DNA from: Sipunculus nudus
Taxonomy: Eukaryota; Annelida; Sipuncula; Golfingiida; Sipunculidae
Reading direction: 5' to 3'
Assembly (NCBI GenBank): GCA_026874595.1
Contig: CM049311.1
Span: 54,441,676-54,505,675, forward strand
Length of the DNA stretch: 64,000 nucleotides
The translations under genes and the position numbers were made by a program. The notes under the pieces are model-generated. The model worked only from the letters and a program-made list of their open reading frames with translations. It did no database searches and had not been told where the DNA came from. Below are positions 51,101-61,970 of this stretch, in pieces; within the stretch, counting starts at the first letter, position 1; each line of letters begins with the position of its first letter.

Positions 51101-52767
51101 GGGGCTGACTTTGTCCACACTTCACAAAATATTGATCCACTTTTGTGTGTGCTGTGAAGTACCATTTCTGTCAGAGTATACTTTGATCAAATTGGATGTG
51201 AACTACTTTTAGCTTGTTGCTGCATTCCCAGTTTCTCACATGTCCCAGAGTGCCTTCTGAGTCCATTATTCCACCTGCTTTATCCTGAGTTAATCAGCTT
51301 TGATATAACATTGCCTGCTGAATGTTTAATGATGTGATTGAAACACAAATGGATGTCATTATATGGTACACTATACACAGATAAAATACTATCCAGTGCT
51401 GTGCGCTGTATGTAAATGTTTTAAATAGATTTAAATGTAAACTCAGAGTATAGTTAAGTACAGTCACTGTGGTCTCCTTGATTTCATATCCCCCCATCAC
51501 CACCTGGTTTTCATTGTACATGTGTGTGTATACATGAATAGCATCTTCATGCTTGAGGAGTTAAGGTATTAAGCCAATGTGTGGTATGATCTTTTATATG
51601 ACACAAAGTAATGCTCAATGTATGTTTTGATAAAATACTAACCCACTGCAGTATGACATACAGGAGCCTGGTACATAGTCAGCTCATATGAAATTATCGC
51701 CAGGGGCATAATTATATTGTGCTCACAAAGACTCATCTGTTTGATCTTTGTTATACATCATTACTGGTACATTATGCTCACATAGACTCATCTGTTTTAT
51801 CTGTGTGATTCAGTTGCAAGAAGAGCAAGAAATGGAAGAGCAGAGATGGATGCAACAAGAACGTGAAAGAGTTAAACGTGAAAATGAGGAAAAACAGCGT
51901 CGGCAGCAAGAAGAGAATGAAAAGAGGCAGAGACTTGACAGAGAGGAGAGACAGAGACGAGAGAGAGAGGACCGAGAAAGAGAACAACGTGAACGGCAGG
52001 AGCGTGAAGAAAGAGAGAGACGTGAGATGGAGGCTGAACGTCAGCGACGAGCAGAGGAAGAACGTAAACGCTTAGAACAGGACGAGGCAGAGCAAGAAAG
52101 ACGCCGACAGAAAGACATTCTCCTGGCCAAGATGAAAGAGATAGACAACCAGAAACAGAAGAACCAGAAAGGGGAGACATTCATAGCTTCCCCAACCAGC
52201 AGTAAGAAAGAATACAACTTTACCCAAACGATTGAAAACATGCATCAAGGGAAAGCAGCCTACAAGGATGTTAAAGTTCCCGTTCTTGAAAACAAGAGGA
52301 GAAGAGGATTCTGGGACGATGATGACAGCGGGGGATATCAGCCATCGTTTGCTAGCAACGACACTAAAAAACCCAAGTCTAGGAATAACTCTTTTATAAA
52401 AGATGATCTAACACCCAAAAATACTAGTGCTGGTAAAAAGGGTAAACAAAAGATGAATTTGATGGAGGAGTTGTTTGGTTCATCACCACAGACAGACTCT
52501 CACAGTAAGACCAAACAGAATAAAAACAATGACTTGTTTAACCCATCAGGTGATTCTCACAAAAAACAATCCAGCCAACGTGAAAACTCCAGCATGCTGT
52601 TTGGTGGTGGCGCAGCCCTGGTGGAAGACATTGACACTACTTCAAATAAAGACTCATCCACGCTCTTGCCACGAAGGTCTCGCCAGCCAGCGACAACCAT
52701 TCATGCTCGACCTACAGTTAATGCGGTGGATGATTTTGATGATGAAATTGAAGAAGTTATTATATAA
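32979..52767 (+). CDS. LCA5: Lebercilin orthologue (7 coding exons)
   Basis: The coding join is 32979-33171, 41356-41855, 42589-42726, 43248-43457, 47851-48414, 49957-50076 and 51814-52767, about 892 residues (human about 697). Intron 1 is phase 1 and the rest are phase 0, all GT/AG. Residues 1-65 are an RS/Arg-rich, Ser/Tyr-rich head. Residues 91-293 match the lebercilin domain: VTRRVLSARRIKINELRNE, ENKTLRR, ALEKFEFAENELP, ERDDLSRRL and ELEVRNIYANRL all align with human counterparts. A low-complexity region (about 350-535) is followed by a long E/R/Q-rich helix (about 536-675). Then come ILLAKMKEID (about 677), a KxNLMEELFGS motif (about 790) and the C-terminal DDEIEEVII, all of which have human lebercilin counterparts. 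The family acts at the ciliary axoneme and basal body with the intraflagellar-transport machinery; mutations cause human Leber congenital amaurosis. That role is inferred from the family. Exons inside the 4.4-kb intron 4 could still be missing. Confidence 0.93.
34190..34620. repeat. ~140-bp imperfect tandem repeat
   Basis: Units marked by 'aaactcat(c/t)a', 'attcatgcatat' and 'aggtcagaggtca' start near 34224, 34365 and 34503. Confidence 0.6.
35685..36491. mobile_element. pogo/Tigger-like MITE (807 bp)
   Basis: The left end, TAGTAGAGCGCCGTTTTTCTGA, is shown here in two parts: TAGTAGAGCGCCG then TTTTTCTGA. The inverted right end is CAGAAGGGCGCCG then TATTTCCGA. TA flanks both sides (35683-35684 and 36492-36493). 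TA duplications and CAGT(A)-type ends rich in 'TTCCGAA' are typical of pogo/Tigger. No transposase. Confidence 0.7.
38416..38434 (-). promoter_or_regulatory. CTCF-like site E
   Basis: The minus strand reads CTACCAGTAGGCGGTGCCA, 16 of 19 to the CTCF consensus. Weak on its own. Confidence 0.2.
38950..39700. repeat. 41-bp minisatellite (~18 copies)
   Basis: The unit is AAGTTGTGTGGTTCACCTCT followed by GAACCAAATGCCAGGCCTACT, with copies more diverged toward the right end. It lies in LCA5 intron 1. The period is not a multiple of three, so it is not coding. Confidence 0.85.
41356..41855 (+). CDS. LCA5: LCA5 coding exon 2 (core lebercilin coiled coil)
   Basis: This exon supplies most of the conserved domain (residues 66-231). 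The acceptor is a long T-run plus CAG and the donor is GTGAGG. It starts with a Lys-rich linker, then LDNVTRRVLSARRIKINE and a continuous heptad-type coiled coil ending GERDDLSRRLTKVEADYDEK. Residue-by-residue similarity to the human protein is obvious along the whole exon. Confidence 0.95.
41960..42260 (+). repeat. Diverged family-2 terminal fragment
   Basis: GGCCATAGGCC (a palindrome) followed by CTATGAGCCTATGCCATGGTG corresponds to the GAACCTGTGAGC-TTATGCGATGGTG end of family 2. It lies in LCA5 intron 2, and only a truncated stretch remains. Confidence 0.4.
42589..42726 (+). CDS. LCA5: LCA5 coding exon 3
   Basis: Encodes 46 residues of coiled coil, starting ELERYVENLTKNH and ending NDKLHTQLK, in phase 0 on both sides. 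The acceptor is TGTATAG and the donor is GTATGA. In human this stretch corresponds to the segment between 'RRIKELSKNLEL' and 'LYHKLKEKE'. Confidence 0.9.
43248..43457 (+). CDS. LCA5: LCA5 coding exon 4
   Basis: Begins EKEKELEVRNIYANRL, the most diagnostic lebercilin motif (human EKERELDIKNIYSNRL). A Ser/Pro-rich linker and a charged EKAKLYEQKRREEQKAERE helix follow. The acceptor is TTCTTCAG and the donor is GTATTG. It has 70 codons, phase 0. Confidence 0.93.
43458..47850 (+). other. LCA5 intron 4 (4.4 kb)
   Basis: It starts GTATTG and ends CCCTTTCCAG. No extra exon or named repeat was seen. CTCF-like site D is at 44123-44141. Confidence 0.6.
44123..44141 (+). promoter_or_regulatory. CTCF-like site D
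   Basis: CTACTAATAGAGGGCGCCA, 16 of 19 to the consensus, with a perfect TAGAGGGCGCC core. It lies inside LCA5 intron 4. Confidence 0.3.
47851..48414 (+). CDS. LCA5: LCA5 coding exon 5 (low-complexity linker)
   Basis: This exon has 188 open codons between a strong acceptor (CCCTTTCCAG) and a GTAAAT donor, and both phases match their neighbours. Composition is Pro/Ser/Asn/His-rich, with RPRPTPRPKK near the start and FPPKPRR near the end, and no predicted coiled coil. I do not recognise a human counterpart, so it may be a lineage-specific disordered expansion. Membership rests on frame, phase and splice sites rather than homology. Confidence 0.75.
48415..49956 (+). other. LCA5 intron 5
   Basis: Bounded by GTAAAT and TGGTTTCAG. 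The open frame at 48832-49188 has no splice support and is judged chance. Confidence 0.6.
49957..50076 (+). CDS. LCA5: LCA5 coding exon 6
   Basis: Encodes 40 residues, almost all Glu, Arg, Lys and Gln (ERDRREKEKQDREYEAE...), continuous in register with the charged helix of exon 7. The acceptor is GTGGTTTCAG and the donor GTCAGT is moderate. Phase is 0 on both sides. Confidence 0.8.
50077..51813 (+). other. LCA5 intron 6
   Basis: Bounded by GTCAGT and GATTCAG. It contains three loosely repeated ~60-bp units around 50590-50720 ('tttgg(g/a)tgatg(a/g)ac'). No exon seen. Confidence 0.55.
51814..52767 (+). CDS. LCA5: LCA5 terminal coding exon 7
   Basis: Encodes 317 residues and TAA. The first 100 are a single E/R/Q-rich helix. 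ILLAKMKEIDNQ then matches human MLLAKLNEIDRE. Further on are FASND, a KKGKQKMNLMEELFGSS segment (human KKANLMEQLFGAS) and the acidic terminus DDFDDEIEEVII (human SVEDEIEEVALR). The acceptor is GTGTGATTCAG. The open frame extends upstream to 51748 but that part is intronic. Confidence 0.93.
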   Translation: MQEEQEMEEQRWMQQERERVKRENEEKQRRQQEENEKRQRLDREERQRREREDREREQRERQEREERERREMEAERQRRAEEERKRLEQDEAEQERRRQKDILLAKMKEIDNQKQKNQKGETFIASPTSSKKEYNFTQTIENMHQGKAAYKDVKVPVLENKRRRGFWDDDDSGGYQPSFASNDTKKPKSRNNSFIKDDLTPKNTSAGKKGKQKMNLMEELFGSSPQTDSHSKTKQNKNNDLFNPSGDSHKKQSSQRENSSMLFGGGAALVEDIDTTSNKDSSTLLPRRSRQPATTIHARPTVNAVDDFDDEIEEVII

Positions 52768-53143
52768 TTACATGTCACCACCACTTCTTTTAACCTCATT
52801 TCTGTTCCTGAATTTGTTCTATCATGGCAGTATCTATTTCCCTAGTTGAGCAGTCTTACCATTCTGTACTCAGGTTTTGACAACTAACAAAAATAGTTGA
52901 AACAGCAATATCACTATCAGAAACAACTATATAGCACATTATTATAATACAACCATGAGGTATCAGCATGATTATATTTTTCTATGATAAGATGATATCA
53001 GCATTGTCATTGTCATCAGAGGTAGAACATGACACATTATAGCACAAAAGGCATTTTATTCATTTTTATTTAATTAAATGTGCAAAGGAATTATGATTTA
53101 TATTTAGACCTGGCCATGTTACCGTTGTTAATGTTTTTTTGTA

Positions 53144-53149
53144 AATAAA
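53144..53149 (+). terminator. LCA5 poly(A) signal
   Basis: AATAAA about 377 bp past the LCA5 stop, in an AT-rich 3' UTR, with TG/T-rich sequence (53165-53180) after it. It is the first canonical signal downstream of the stop. Confidence 0.65.
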
Positions 53150-53481
53150 CTTTGTAAAATATCATATTTATGTCATTCCTGTGGTTTTGAGGGCCAGCTC
53201 TCTGAATAGGTACACTGAAATAGACTTGGGCACTCCCATGCACATATAGAGCACAGCTGAACATGACGTATTGTGAAATATAACATTATTATATATTATT
53301 ATACACACATACAATCTGATATGCCAACCTGTTATTTGACATCAATATTCATAATATTTTTGTGAGAAGAACTGAGCTGACCCAGTCTGAACTTTTACTG
53401 TTATTTAACTTCATCAGGATCATAAAGGCCATTTGCCAAAGCAGTTCTGGGGTACTGGTATGTTCCCATTACTTGACTCTG

Positions 53482-55165
53482 TAAGGCTGGGGTATGATAA
53501 CATTACAGGGACTGTGTAAGGCTGGGGTAAATTAACATTACAGGGACTTTGTAAGGCTGGGGTATGTTAACATTATAGGGACTGTGTAAGGCTGGGGTAT
53601 GTTAACATTACAGGGAATGTGTAAGGCTTGGGTATGTTGACATCACAAGGACTCTGTAAGGCTGGGGTATGATAACATTACAGGGACTGTGTAAGGCTGG
53701 GGTATGTTAACATTACAGGGACTGTGTAAGGCTTGGGTATGTTGACATCACAAGGACTCTGTAAGGCTGGGGTATGATAACATTACAGGGACTGTGTAAG
53801 GCTTGGGTATGTTGACATCACAAGGACTCTGTAAGGCTGGGGTATGTTAACATTACAGGTACTGTGTAAGGCTTGGGTATGTTGACATCACAAGGACTCT
53901 GTAAGGCTGGGGTATGTTAACATTACAGGGACTGTGTAAGGCTTGGGTATGTTGACATCACAAGGACTCTGTATGGCTGGGGTATGTTAACATTACAGGG
54001 ACTGTGTAAGGCTTGGATATGTTGACATCACAAGGGCTCTGTACAGCTGGGGTATGTTAACATTACAGGGACTGTGTAAGGCTTGGGTATGTTGACATCA
54101 CAAGGACTCTGTAAGGCTGGGGTATGTTAACATTACAGGGACTGTGTAAGGCTGGGGTATGTAGACAGTACATGAACCGTGAGAGGATGAGGTATGTTGA
54201 CATTACAGGGACTCTGAGAGGCTGGAGTATGTCGCCAGTACTGGGACTCTGTGAGGCTCGAGTATGTTGACAATACAGGAACTGTGAGAGGATTAGGTAT
54301 GTTGACATTACAGTAAGGCTGGGGTATGTTAACATTACAGGGACTCTGTGAGGCTGGGGTATGTTTACAATACTGGATCTGTGAGAGGATGGGGTATGTT
54401 GACATTACTGGGACTCTGTATGGCTTGGGTATGTTGACAGTACTGGGACTCTGTGAGGCTTGCGTATGTTGACAGTACTGGATCTGTGAGAGGATGGGGT
54501 ATGTTGACATTACTGGGACTCAGTAAGGCTGGGGTATGTTGACATTACAGGGACTCTGTGAGGCTGGAGTATGTTGACAGTACTAAGACTCTGTGGGGCT
54601 GGAGTATGTTGACAATACTGGATCTGTGAGAGGATGGGGTATGTTGACATTACTGGGACTCTGTATGGCTTGGGTATGTTGACAGTACTGGGACTCTGTT
54701 AGGCTAGCGTATGTTGACAGTATTGGATCTGTGAGAGGATGGGGTATGTTGACATTACTGGGACTCTGTAAGGCTGGTGTATGTTGACATTACAGGGACT
54801 CTGTGAGACTGGAGTATGTTCCAATTACTAGACTCAGTAAGGCTGTGGTGTGTTGACACACAAGGACTCTGTGAGGCTGGGGTATGTTGACAGTATTTGG
54901 ACTCTTTTAGGCTGGAGTATGTTGACAATACAGGAACTGTGAGAGGATGGGGTATGTTGACAATACAGGAACCATGAGAGGAAATTAAGGGTATGTTGAC
55001 AATACAGGAACCGTGAGAGGATGGGGTATGTTGACAATACAGGAACCGTGAGAGGATGGGGTATATTGACAGTACTGGGACTCTGTGAGGCTGAGGTATG
55101 TTGACAGTACTGGGACTCTGAGATGCTGGGAAATGTTGACAGTACTGGGACTCTGTGAGGCTCTG
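53482..55165. repeat. 35-bp minisatellite (~48 copies) with 70-bp higher order
   Basis: The unit is GTAAGGCTGGGGTATGTT plus AACATTACAGGGACTCT. Between about 53590 and 54110 two variants alternate (GGCTGGGGTATGTTAACATT and GGCTTGGGTATGTTGACATC), making a 70-bp higher-order unit. The right half (54180-55165) is more mixed. It starts 330 bp after the LCA5 poly(A) signal. Confidence 0.92.
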
Positions 55166-55169
55166 TCAG

Positions 55170-56850
55170 AGTATCGCCATCAATATTTCATCCCTGGCCA
55201 AGTGGGACCACTGCTTCATCAAGATTATCAGTCTATGTACCACAGTGTACACCCCAACCCCATCTGTGCTCTTCTCTTCACCATCATGCACATTCTGTTT
55301 TTTTTTTTCATTTTAGCTTACTTTTTTTCTTTTACTTTCATTTTAGCAGGATACTTTAAACTTTTAGTTTACATGACATAGATTCCATTTATGTGATTGA
55401 ACATTAAAAACAAAATGTTGTTGGTTGAGACAGGATAATAATGAACAGAACAACAGGTAGTTATTAAAATTTGATAAAAAAAATTAATCTGAATATTTCC
55501 AAAACTTCTGACAGATACACACAAATTGATACAAGCTATGTGATGTAAAAAATACAGCTTACAGGTGTGGCACGATGTTTTGTGTATGGATAAACACTGT
55601 CAAACATTAGACTGCACAAACAGATCATATAGTACATATCTATCATTCATATCTGGCCTGCAACATACACCTGTTTTACATACATGTCACAAAATGAAAC
55701 AAAAACACTAAATACAGGTTATATACCCCCAGTACTGGTATACAAGTCTGAAAGTGAACCTACAGCTGTGTGCATAGTACTACATACTATTGGAGTTTCC
55801 TAAAGAATTTACTGAAGACTTATTTTAGTGAGTATTAATGACATCATATTGTGTCAGATATAAATTATGTGACAATATCTTTGTGTCTATAAGCTGTAAA
55901 CATTTAAGGAATCATACTATACGATTTACTATGTGAATTTGATTTTGTATAATAGATCATATTACACTAAGGATGTTTACAAAACAGCTGCCCGTTAAGG
56001 TATTGTATTTTTTTTTCTCTCTTATCGCATGGTGCTTTAATGATTGAAGTCTTAGACTTCAGTCATAGATTACTTGTAACAATGATTGTAGTGCTATAAG
56101 TTGTGTGAGGATATACCACAAAATCATACAATTCACATTATCATAAATTTCAATTTTTGTTATGCCTTTTAAGTGTGACTATATTTCTTTAGTACTGGTT
56201 TATATATGGTTTTCTTGGTCTGTGCACTTTAGGGTTCTTGTGTAAACTGTAACCTATGTTCTGTTTACTGCAGTTTCATATCCATGTCCTGTGAAAATAC
56301 TGTGATGGTCCAATATTTACTGGGCATTCTTGAGTATTTTAATAAAATTTACACCATTTAAAAATGGTCTTACTTATTTGTACAACTGATCTGATTTTGA
56401 ATAGCTGTGTGGTATTTAAAATAGCACAAAGAACTATATAATTAAGGGAAAAGTTGCCAATTGTGTCCCATATTTTTGCTTCTCTGAGATATTGACAGAT
56501 ACCTACACATTTTAATAGTAATATTATACCTTTTGCTAATTTTCTATGCAAATTCATATTTGTATGCAAGTGAAAGCGATAAACCTTGACAGTTCTGTTG
56601 TGATCAGGCTTTAAGCTGGCGTGAACATCTATATTTTGGAAGCACAAGTAATCTGCTTTCACTTATTATGCCCAGGTTTATTTAAGACAGTCATATCGGC
56701 CACCAGGTTAAAATTAAACATTTGCCATAAGTTCCTCAGAAATCGGTCATTGTTTGTAATCGTGATAAACAGCATGTGACACATGCATAACCAAATATGG
56801 TAAAAATTGCAACTTTTGTTAAATAGTGCTAAGTGAAATTAATTTGTAGC
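55170..56850. other. Intergenic DNA without recognised genes
   Basis: AT-rich. The frames at 55085-55381 (plus) and 56339-56662 (minus) give no recognisable peptide and have no splice support. Confidence 0.4.
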
Positions 56851-57767
56851 TTTTTAGTGAACCTGTGAGCTTATGCGATGGTGCAGTGTCATCCGTTGTA
56901 CATCGTGCGTCTTCTGTACGTTAACCAGCCAAATTGTCCAATATTTCACAGAAATGATCCTGGATCAATCTTTCTCAAGTTTGTTTGAATGGTTCCAGTT
57001 CAGGGATTTTTGGCAGAGTTACAGGAGGTTCAACTTAGTCATCTGTCCAAAATAGCACACTAAAATTAAAATCTCAGAAAAGGCTAGAGCTATCATCAGC
57101 AAATTTTATACCAATGTTTGTCACATATGTCATATCTGAAATTGAGGTATTGGTGGCACCACCTACATTGATGTGTTTTTTTTTTACAAGAAAAAAGGTA
57201 ATTTTAGATGCTTCTAGCTTATACACTGTTTTATGATGAAACTGTTAAGCTAATTGGTTTAAACTTTACAACAATTATTCTATGGTAGGGTTCTGTCAGT
57301 TTTATAAGAATAGATTGGGTAAATGCAGCTTTAAAAAAGCAGTGAAGCCAATTGAAAAAGGCTTTCTGTGTTTGAAAACAGATTTGACATCATGCTGGGT
57401 TACAGCAGCCAAGTCAAAAGGTCACTCAGTACAACCAGGTGGGGTCCAGACACCATGACAACTGACCTGGCTCTGTCTGGTGTCTAGACACAATGTCTAG
57501 ATTCAGAATTCCCAGATTATTGGAACTATATCTTTCAACTGTTTGATAAAACTTGGTTTGCATTTTAAGCGAATCGGGTTAATCATCAGGTCACATGTGA
57601 ACTGCTGCGCCCTCATTTTTGGTTGACCTCTGACTTTTCCTTGCTGCCCAGTGTCCATTTGTGCGTCTGTTTCCACACATAAACCCACATATCTCAGGAA
57701 CTGTTTGACCAATCAGGCTAAACATTTTGCACAAATGTAGCCCTTTGATAGCTTTATAACATACACT
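56851..57767 (+). mobile_element. Truncated family-2 copy
   Basis: TTTTTAGTGAACCTGTGAGC followed by TTATGCGATGGTG matches the 27186 end of the complete copy. The next ~200 bp ('cagccaaattgtccaatatttcacagaaatgatcc' region) also match. It is truncated and abuts the inverted copy at 57768. Confidence 0.6.
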
Positions 57768-58439
57768 AACAAGGCCTACAGGCCTAATGCGAACCTGTGC
57801 ATTGGGAAATACACCAGGTATAATGCTTCAATGCAGGACCATTACTTTTCATGTATATGAACAATGCAAGTACTAAACATTTTGAATATGAAACAATTAC
57901 ACAAACATCACTGCTGAAATTCTGGCATGGGTGCACACAACACAAAAACGATTGTAGCTGGCACCACCAGTCTTGTATACAATGAAGCTATCAGAGATAT
58001 ACACATATATGCCAAATTTCAGACTGATATATCAAACCTGAGAAATAAGCAGGGACACACATTGTGCAAAAATTATTGTAGGTGGCACCACCAGGCTTGT
58101 ATACGACAAATCTATTTGATATGTATAACAAGTGACCCATGGGTCATGACGCTCAGCTGACTGGGAAGAGATTCACAAAAGGAAATTTTATCATCAGAAT
58201 GGTAGATACCCATTCAACTGAAGCATCAAACAGATTAACCAACAGGCCAAGATTTAGTCTGTATTTATATATCTGAAAAATAGAGAAAAAATGTGTAAAC
58301 TTTAAAAACTAGAATACGGGTAGCCGACAAGTGACTACGTGTATCTGCCAAAATCAGAGTAAAGTGAGGCATGGATTGAGTGGCAAGGGGAAACAGAGTG
58401 AGGTATGTTGCATATTAGCATGGATGTCTGCAGCCTTAA

Positions 58440-59810
58440 TGTGTATGTAGGTTGTGCAACCTACCACAAATCCAGAAAGCTGTCCAAGTTGTATACATAT
58501 GCAAAATTTTAGGCAGAAAAGTCAAACCACTACATGGATATGAGTGATTTTAGCCCACGGCAGACAAACAGACAGACGCTGTGCAAAAATGGTTGCAGTT
58601 TTGTGTATGATAAAGACCTATGTGAGATCTAAACACAAGCACAATTTTGGCCCAATCGGTCAAATGGTTCCTGAGATATTAGCTTGGATGTGTGCAGCAT
58701 TAACTAGAATGTAGGTGGCGCCACCTGTCATAAAATCAAGAAAGCTATCCAGGATGAATAAACCTGCAAAATTTTAGGTAGTTATGTCAAACCACTACAG
58801 AGAAATGAGTGATTTTAGGCCACGGCAGACCAACAGACAGACGCTGTGCAAAATGTGCAAAAATGGTTGCAGGTGGCCCCTCCAGTTTTGTGTATGATAA
58901 AGACCTATGTAAGATCTATACACATGCAAAATTTTGGCCCAATCATTCAAACGGTTCCCGAGATATGAGCTTGGATGTCTGCAGCATAAACAAGAATAAA
59001 GGTGGCGCCACCTGTCATAAAATCAAGAAAGCTATCGAGGATGTATAAAACTGCAAAATTTTAGGCAGATATGTCAAACCACTGCCGAGATATGAGTGAC
59101 ATTATTGCACGGCAGACAAACAGACAGATGCTGTGCAAAAATGGTTGCAGGTGGCCCCTCCAGTTTTGTGTATGATAATGACCTATGTGAGATCTATACA
59201 CATGCAAAATTTTGGCCCAATCGTTCAAACGGTTCCAGAGATATGAGCTTGGTTGTCTGCAGCATAAACATGAATGTAGGTGGTGCCACCTGTCATAAAA
59301 TCAAGAAAGCTATCCAGGATGTATAAAACTGCAAAATTTTAGGCAGATATGTCAAACCACTGCCGAGATATGAGTGACATTATTGCACGGCAGACAAACA
59401 GACAGACGCTGTGCAAAAATGGTTGCAGGTGGCGCCACCAGTTTAGCATATGATAAAGAGCTATGTTAGATCTATATACATGCAAAATTTTGGCCCGATC
59501 GGTCAAACGGTTCCCGAAATATGAGCTTGGATGTCATCAGCGTGAATGTAGGTGGCGCCACCTGTCATAAAATCAAGAAAGCTATCCAGGATGTATACGC
59601 ATGCCGAATTTCAGGTGAATTAGTCAATTCACTGCAGAGATATGAGTGATTTTAACCAAAGGCAGATGAACAGATGGACACTGTGCAAACATGGTTACAG
59701 GTGGCGCCACCATTTTTTGTGAATGTTATAGAGCTATCCAAGGGCTACATTAGTATAAATTTTATTTCCTGATCAGTCAAACGGTTCCCGGATATGAGCT
59801 TGGAAAGCTG
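58440..59810. repeat. ~280-bp tandem modules
   Basis: Units are marked by 'GGTGG(C/T)GCCACCTGTCATAA' at about 58714, 59001, 59278 and 59552 (spacing 287, 277, 274). Each holds GGCAGACAAACAGACAGACG and 'gcaaaattttggccca'. Confidence 0.8.
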
Positions 59811-59989
59811 ATAAAATCAAGTCCCAGAGGAGCTCTCTGGAAAGGAACGCGGCAACGGCGGAGGAACCCGGTCAAAAACATAGTATCCACAAAACTTTTC
59901 ATGGGCCTTCTTGCATGACAAGAATGAAGATTCTAGGTCCAGTTGTTGCGATTTGTACCCTGTTGACAGATAACCACATCTTTAAAGGT

Positions 59990-61970
59990 ATCAAAAAAAG
60001 AGAAAAAAAATCGTAAAAATTTGAAAAAAATAGAGGTGGCGCACCTAGTCTGCAGAAACTGATGGAACAGGTCATGATCAATATGTATGCCGAAAATCAT
60101 GACCATCAGTGTTGTAGTTATTGAGATACTGCAGTTTTTGTATCAAATTTTCCATTATTCTGGGGGGTAATTTGGAGCCATACAGCTTAAAGAATATGGG
60201 TAACAGAGACCTAATTTCAGGTTTCCATGGAGACTTTTCATGGGTCTCCCTGTGTGTCAAGAATAAAGATTCTAGGTCCAGTTTTAATGATTTGTGCCCT
60301 GTTAACAGATGTTCATAACTTTAAAGGTCTCAAAAATAGAGAAAAAATTCGTAAAAAAACCCGAACAAATACAGGTGGTGCCACCAGTCTGCAGAAACTG
60401 ATGAAACACTCCATGATCAATATCCATGAAAACAATTATGGTGATCTCTGCATTAGTTGTTCAGATACTTCAGCTTTTGTATCAAATTTTCCATTATTCT
60501 GAGCTGTACTTTGGAGTGCCATAGCTCAAAGGATATGGGTAACAGAGACCTAATTTCAGGTGTACATGGAGACTTATCATGGGTCTCCCTGTGTGTCAAC
60601 AATGAAGATTCTCAGTCCAGACCTTACGATTTGTACCCTGTTGACGGATAACTACATCCTGAAAGGTCTCCAAAATAGAGAAAAAAAAATTGTGAAAATT
60701 TGAAAAAATACAGGTGGCACCACCAGTCTGCAGGTACTGATAAAACACCTCTTGATCAATATGTATACCAAAAATCATGACCATCAGTGTTGTAGTTATT
60801 GAGATGTTGCAGTTTGTTTTTATCAAATTTTCCATTATTCTGGGGGGTTATTGGGAGCCCCCCATAGCTCAAAGGATATGGGTAACAGAGACCTTATTTC
60901 AGGTTTCCATGCAGACTTTTTATGGACCTCTCAGTGTGTCAAGAATGAAGATTCTAGGTCCAGTCTTTATGATTTGTGCCCTGTTAACAGCTGTTCACAT
61001 TTTTAAATTCGTAAAAAATCGAAAAATTCAGGTGGCGCCACCAGTCTGCAGGAAGTGATGGAACATCTCATGATCAATAAGTATGCCAAAAATCATGACC
61101 ATCAATCAAGTAGTTAATGAGATATTGAAGTTTTTGACTTTTCTGGGGGGTACTTTGGGGCCCCATAGCTCGAAGGATATGGGTAACAGAGATCTAATTT
61201 ATGGTTTCCACGGAGACTTTTAATAGGTTTCTCAGTGTGTCGAGAATGAAGATTCTAGGTCCAGCGGTTACGATTTGTGCCATGTTAACAGATGACAGCA
61301 TCTTTAAACATCTCAAAAATAGAGGGAAAAATTGTAAAAAAATCGAAAAATACAGGTGGCGCCACCAGTCTGCAGGAACTTATGGAACATCTCATGATCA
61401 ATATGTATGCCAAAAATCATGACCATCAGTGTTGTAGTTATTGAGATATTGAAGTTTTTGTATGAAATTTTTTACAATTCTGGGGGGGTACTTTGGGGCC
61501 CCATAGCTCGAAGGATATGGGTAACAGAGACCTTATTTCTGGTTTCCAAGGAGATTTTTCATGGACCTCTCAGTGTATCAAGAATTAAGATTCTAGGTCG
61601 AGGCTTTACGATTTGTGCCTTGTTAACAGATGTTCACATTTTTAAAGGTCTCAAAAATAGAGAAAAAAATTTGTAAAAAATCGAAAAATACAGGTGGCGC
61701 CACCAGTCTGCAGGAAGTGATGGAACATCTCATGATCAATATGTATGCCAAAAATCATGACCATCAGTCAAGTAGTTAATGAGATATTGAAGTTTTTGTA
61801 TTAAATTTTTTACTTTTCTGGGGTGTACTTTGGGGCCCCATAGCTCGAAGGATATGGGTAACAGAGACCTAATTTCTGGTTTCCAAGGAGATTTTTCATG
61901 GACCTCTCAGAATCCCAAGTAACAAGGTTCTAGGTTCAGCGGTTACGATTTGTGCCTGGTTAACGGACAG
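59990..61970. repeat. ~330-bp tandem modules (6 copies)
   Basis: Units are marked by 'GGTGGCGCCACCAGTCTGCAG' variants near 60033, 60372, 60712, 61029, 61353 and 61692 (spacing 317-340). Each includes 'atatgggtaacagagacct' and 'agattctaggtccag'. Confidence 0.8.

Noticed and set aside
51748-51813. Upstream extension of the LCA5 exon 7 open frame to an ATG at 51748
   Set aside because: The 22 extra codons are intronic: a good acceptor (TGATTCAG) sits at 51813 and the homologous charged helix begins right after it.
58809-59326. Two similar plus-strand ORFs (79 and 76 codons) that look like paralogous genes
   Set aside because: They are consecutive units of the ~280-bp tandem module, with similarity equally strong outside the frame.
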